In this document: positions 13,001 through 19,195 of the stretch, in pieces
Position numbering within the stretch: position 1 is the stretch's first letter
How the letters are laid out: every line of letters begins with the position of its first letter
Origin: Strongylocentrotus pallidus
Taxonomy: Eukaryota > Echinodermata > Echinoidea > Camarodonta > Strongylocentrotidae
Assembly: GCA_030265145.1 (NCBI GenBank)
Contig: JARBES010000126.1
Location: 21,943,023 to 21,964,012 of the forward strand
DNA length: 20,990 bases
Direction of reading: 5' to 3'
Position numbers and translations under genes: made by a program
Notes under the pieces: generated by a model
Told to the model about the DNA's origin: nothing
What the model saw: the letters and a program-made list of their open reading frames with translations, nothing else
The model's database searches: none

Positions 13001-16000
13001 ATATCAAACCATATCACAGACACTAGTAACACGTAGGGCCATTAATCTTAGATTTAACATTGTCAAACGATGCCTTTAAGCAGTATCGTATTATTATTTG
13101 AAATAAGAACAGTAAGTATTTAAATGAAATAAGATAATCAAAAGTACCTGCAGACTGCTAGCTGTCCTGCTTCCAACCATGTGAGGGCATTGCTGATTAC
13201 AGCGAGAGATTCAAAGGCGAGCTAGTGGATACAAGACAGGTCAAAGGAAACAAGGATTGGAATAGGTAGTAACTTAAAACATAAAGCAGTGTATATATAC
13301 TTTAGTAATCTTATTGATATTATTACCATCATTATTATCATCATAATTATCATGACCATCATTTTCACCATCAACATTATCATTATCATTACAATCGTCA
13401 CCATCACCACCTGTCATCGTTATTGTCGTCGTCATCATGCTCATCATCATAATCACGACCTTTTCATCATAATCATTGCGTTGTCATCGTCGTCGTCATC
13501 ATCATCATCATCATCATCATCATCACCACCATCTTCATCATCACCATCATCATCATCATTATCACCATTAACATCACCACCATCATCACCACCATCATCA
13601 GCATCTTCACCACCACCATTATCTCCACCACCATCACCACCACCATCATCTCCACCACCATCATCACCACCATCATCATCATCATCATCATCACCACCAT
13701 CTTCATCTTCATCATCACCATCATCATCATCATCATCATCATCATCACCATCAACATCACCACCATCATCACCACCATCATCAGCATCTTCACCATCACC
13801 ATTATCTCCACCACCATCATCACCACCATCATCAGCATCATCACCACCACCATCAACACCACCACCACCACTACCACCACCACCACCACTTACCCTCTTT
13901 GACCTATTATCATTCATGCTGGAGGAATCATCCACAGCCAGCATGATCTGATACTGTCTCTTGCTAGGCTTTGTTCTCCTCAACCAGATCTTGTCCTTGC
14001 GGAACCCGCTGGCGATGTACGGTATCACCTTCCTCATGTTCAGACGCTTCCCAGTCCTGAAGTCTCCCCTATGAAGAGTAATCAGAAAACCCAAGGTTCA
14101 ATGAACTACCCCAAAACTCCTAGGTCTTTTAACACTTTGGTTGCTTCATGCGCCTCTCTGAATGGTCGCTGTTTGCCACACATGCATTTTTGCACAAAAC
14201 AGTAGAATGAAAGGTTACTAAATTTCCCATTTCTTTTCCATGACAACCCTATTGACACTGTTGTAGATTAAACTTCTACTGGAAACAGTTAAATTATCTT
14301 GAAACCTTTAGTAAATAGATCACATGAAAAATACAATGGGACACATGGGGATTATTTATGCTGCATATAAAGAGTACTGAAACACTGAAAGTGATACACA
14401 AAAAGGTACTGTTGACATGAAAATCATCTATGGATGATCACAAATACCATTTTTGCCCTCCAATCTTTCTGGTTGTTTTACAATATCAGTTAAATGATTT
14501 GAGCAATTCATAGTCCATCTGTGAACCAGTTCCCAAACTTCAAATGCCCACACATTTTTTTGGAGAACAAGGATCCTTATACTTTATTGGTTCAAGTCCT
14601 ATTGCATATGGATTATTGTTTCAGTAGCCTTTATGTTTTGGTGAAGCGAATCACATAGCACTTTGTAATGTAACTGCAAAGCAAAATAGACTGTAGTGTT
14701 ATGAAAACCGTTTGGCAAACGCAAAATTTGATTTCGATTTCCAATCATAAATGTCTTGATAATCAGACAGGCGATGGGCTTGTAAAATTCATGGGGGTAC
14801 CTGACTAACCTAAAGGTTTATAATTATCATTGCAGCATGAGCTAAATCCAGGATTTTGTTTCAGAATCTGAGACAAAGTTACCGGATCCCTTTAATATCT
14901 GGCCAAAAGACATTAGTTGATGATGTTACCTGAGTTTGGATGCCTGTGTGGGTTCTAGGACCAGTCTGAGTTGCTCGCATAGATCCCTAGCGAGGGATGA
15001 GGTCACAGACTCACAGGACTGCCACATCTTCTCCGCCTCATCATCCTAGAAAATAATAAGTCAACATAAAGTTCTTAAGCGAGGTTTTCGGTTACACCAC
15101 ATATTTCTTCAACAGGATTAGTTGGCCCTGTAAAGAACCCACTCATGCTCCATCTCGACGTTTCAATAGGTTGTACCTATCGTCTTCTGGATGAGTGTGT
15201 GGTTGGATAGGGGTTTATATACCGTTAGGTAGGATCTACTGCACCAGTCAGATGCTTCTGATATGTTGGCTAAGGATGAATCCTGATTGAACAAGTTTGG
15301 CTGTTGGTTAGAATTGGCCACCTTGAGGCAGCAAATTTTGCTCAAATCTATCATCAGCATGGAAGCCCTCAAAGCTTACAAACACAAAAGTGTCGACAAG
15401 GTAACGGTTCTAATGACAGTATTTTGGTTGTCTTTCAAGAAATCAGATTCCTGCAAGATGACCGTTAGAGGTATGTACTTGTATTGTAAATGGCAGTAGC
15501 AGCCTACCTGTGGCCAGCCAACAAAATACAATGGCCCGAATTCACAAAGGAGGTTTGTCGACAAGCCTAGGTTTATGTGGGTCATATGACACGTTTCGAT
15601 GCATTTCAGACAAAGGTTCAGACAAACCTTGGTCTGAATATGATGCACATAAACCAAGGTTTGTCTACAAACCTCCTTTGTGAATTCGGGCCAGTATGTT
15701 TTATCCATCGGATGTGTCAATCATCCACAAACATTTGTGGATAGGTACAATTTTTTATCGTACAAATGTCACAGGGGTAGGCAATGACATACTTTTTGTT
15801 AACATCTTTGTAACAGCATATCCAAAGCTGTCTACAATAACACGAGTACCAAATGAATTGCCTATGCTACATCAGGTATGTATACAGTGATGCTGGAAAA
15901 CCCATCTGTGCACGTGTAGGTACATGTATTTGAGGTTCATGTAATCTTACAACTAACAAACCATTCAGGTTATGCTGATTATGAATGTCTCCAATAAAAT

Positions 16001-19000
16001 ATCGAGGGGGTCAGTGACACAAAGATGTCACTCTATTTTGGCCATTTTGAGAAAAAGTGCTTTATGTGTCACTGAGCACTTGGACCTTAAGGAGTTAAGT
16101 CTATGTTTCACTAGCCATTGACTTTAATTGGGGTATTGGGTGGAGTTTAGTCTTTGTGTTTCATGGAAAGCCCACATTTTTCCTGAACATTTTGTTATCA
16201 AATACTCATTTTAGCAAAATATGGAGTTACGTCTTTGCGTCACTGAACCATCCATATATACCACAAACCCAAGCCTATGACTTGCTTTCATACATGTACA
16301 AGAACTTTCCAGCCTACCTCTCCATCTCCATGGCGACTCATCAATGCCAGCTGTTCCTCCATCTCCCTCCGTAGCTTCTCCACCTCCTCGGGGTCCATCG
16401 TCATGCCGACGGCCCCGCCCCCCAGTCCCAGGTGCTCCATGACGGTGTGGATGGTAGACTCGGTCAGCTTCTCTAACCCCGCCTCCGTTTCCATGGCGTC
16501 GACATCTTCTTCCGCATCGTCGTCCTCTTGAGGGGTGCGGTCCTCTTCTTTGGTGTCTGTCTTGGGGTCTGTGAGCTGGGCATCGAGCTTGGAGCTGTCG
16601 GAGGTTGCAGCGAGGGTATGGGACGGGAGCTCGTCGCTGACCGCTGGGTCCTTCAGTGAAAGGCGAGAGATGGCATATTTAGTATCTACAGCCATTTGGC
16701 AAAGGTACAGCATTTGTTTTAGAACTTTATCATTATATGCAAACCAAGTTATTTTAACTCAATGAACTGCCCGTAATTCTTTATCACATGTTCACATATT
16801 CAGTAACTTAAAATATTATATAATTCAATCATTTCAAACAATACGTAAATATTTTCTGCAGATGATTGCAATACTTGGTGTAACCGCAAACCTCTCTCGA
16901 ATCTATCCTCACCATAGGACCCTTCAAATATTACAAGGATTCAATAAATTCTGATTAACTTCCTACAAAATATTTTTCTCTCATATGAAACAAGGTGAAC
17001 AACAACTATTTCTTCATGGATGCGTGTTCATGCAACTGACTACAAGTGTCCATCTTTTTCTTTAAAGGGATCGTTTAACAATGTTAAATCTGGGATGCAC
17101 GGCCCTACGTGTTATCAGTGTCTGTGAGATGGTGTTATATTGAAGCCCTAAAAAAATTGCGCTTCAAAATCAAGAAGTGCCTCTAAAAAGTAAAAATCTT
17201 TGAGTGACCAGTTTTACCATACTCGTTTTCCCCAATAGACTGTAGTGTTATGAAAATCGTTTGGCTAACGCAAGATTAGATTTTGATTTTCAATCATACA
17301 TATCTTGATAATCAGACAGGCGATCGGCTTGTAAAAGTCATGGGGTTCCTGACTGACCTAAAGGTTTATAATCATCATTGCAGCATGAGCTAAATCAAGG
17401 ATTTGTTTAAAGGATCTAAGGCAAAGATAACAAATCCCTTTCAAAATGATAGTAGACACTCAAATTATCAATTGCAAACAAATTTGATAACTTATAAATC
17501 ACACACCTCTTCCTTCTTCTCCTCCTCCATCTTCATCTTCTCCTCATCTCCATCTTCCAACTCTTCATCTCCCTCCTCTCCAGCCACGGGAACAGACTCC
17601 TTCTCCTTCATCTGGTCCTCGGTGGCAGCATCCATCGTCTGGGCGTCGTGGTGAGCCTCCGAGTCGGCCAGATGCTCGTAGAGGTCCGATTTCTCCGTTT
17701 CATCCTTCATGTTTGAAAAGTAAGGTGGAGAGATTAATTTACGACAGCCTTGTGGTGAGCCTTTTCATGTTTGAAAAATTGGAGTGTTTAAAGCAGGCCT
17801 CGCGCCTGAACAGCAGAGCATGGAATTTTCATGTTTGAAAAGTAAAGTGGAGAGATTAATTTACAACAGCATCGTGGTGAGCTTCTGAGTCGGCCAGATG
17901 CTCGTAGAGGTCTGATTTCTCCATTTCATCCTTCGTGTTTGAAAAGTAAAGAAGGGATATTAATTTAAGACAGCCTGGAGCTTTACTCGTAATCAAGGAT
18001 CTCTTCACTGTCTTTGTAAATATGGGGACCAGTAATTTGCTCAAGGCTTTATTTTTGTCAAAGGTAGAGGTTAAGGGTGACTATTATATGTAGGTCTCAG
18101 TCTAGGTTTCAGGGTAGGGTTAGGGTTAGGGAATGGTGACATACCTCTTTCTCCTTGCCTCCATCCTTCCTCTCCATCTCCTCACTGGCGTCCACAGTCT
18201 TGAGACGTTTGTTATATCGCTCCTGGGTTGAACCTAGGCTTCTCTTGCTATCTGATTGGCTGGGCTTGTTGCTTTGCTGGCTCTCCTCCCGAGCACTTTG
18301 CTCCTGGGTCGTGACCTCTGAGGTCGCTGACCCCTCGTGACCTTTCTTGTCTTGTCGGGACTCGGCAGTGCCTGACTTGTGCTTCTGCACGCCGTACGTG
18401 GAAGGGAAGAATTTGATTAAACTATTGCATATGTATTGATGAACCAATGCCAAACTAAACAGAGGCTAATCAATTTCTCAACTTCACAAAGCCTTGTGAT
18501 CATATTTCCTCAAAACTTGTTGGAAATTAGAGTACTTTTTTAGGCTAATAATATTGAATTCCTACCACAACTCTACCAGTTGTTCTTATTCTTCATTGAT
18601 GTTTGATGGACATTACATGCAGTACAAAGGATAATAAAACATGAGATTTAAATATTGTGACTTGTTAAAAATCTGTATCAAAGTAATCTGTCCACAAAAC
18701 CAATTAATCAAAATCATTACATTTCTTGTCTCACTTTCTCAATCTTTAAGTCTGGATTTCATGGTTTATATTTCATGATGAGACTGCTATGTGAGAGAGG
18801 AAATTAAAAATGGTCTTTGTACACACAGGGTTGCCAAAGCAGGGGGGTATTTCATAAGGTTACGCATGACTTGACGAATGACTTTAATATGAAGAGCGAC
18901 ATGTAAATGGGATTCTCAAATCCTTTTAATTGCATAAGCTAAAGTTGAAATATGCAGATGTAGATTAACCTCATCATTGTTATTAACAAACCATTTTAAT

Positions 19001-19161
19001 GCAAAGTGTATTTTGAGCTATAATTTAATTGAGATTATGGGAAATACATTCACACTTTGTTAAAATGTCAGGAAAAACTTTGGGCATCCCATTTGTCAAA
19101 TCATTTGTAAAGACATTCGTAACTTTATGCACAGCTTTATGAAACACCCCTCAAGTTTGAC

Positions 19162-19195
<34 letters not shown>

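Noticed and set aside
13289-13951. 220-codon plus-strand frame, mostly Ser/Pro
   Set aside because: Same triplet-array artefact; it overlaps the well-supported minus-strand exon at 13894-14068.
18111-18131. Interstitial telomere as a sign of chromosome fusion
   Set aside because: Only three to four imperfect units; far too short to infer a fusion.
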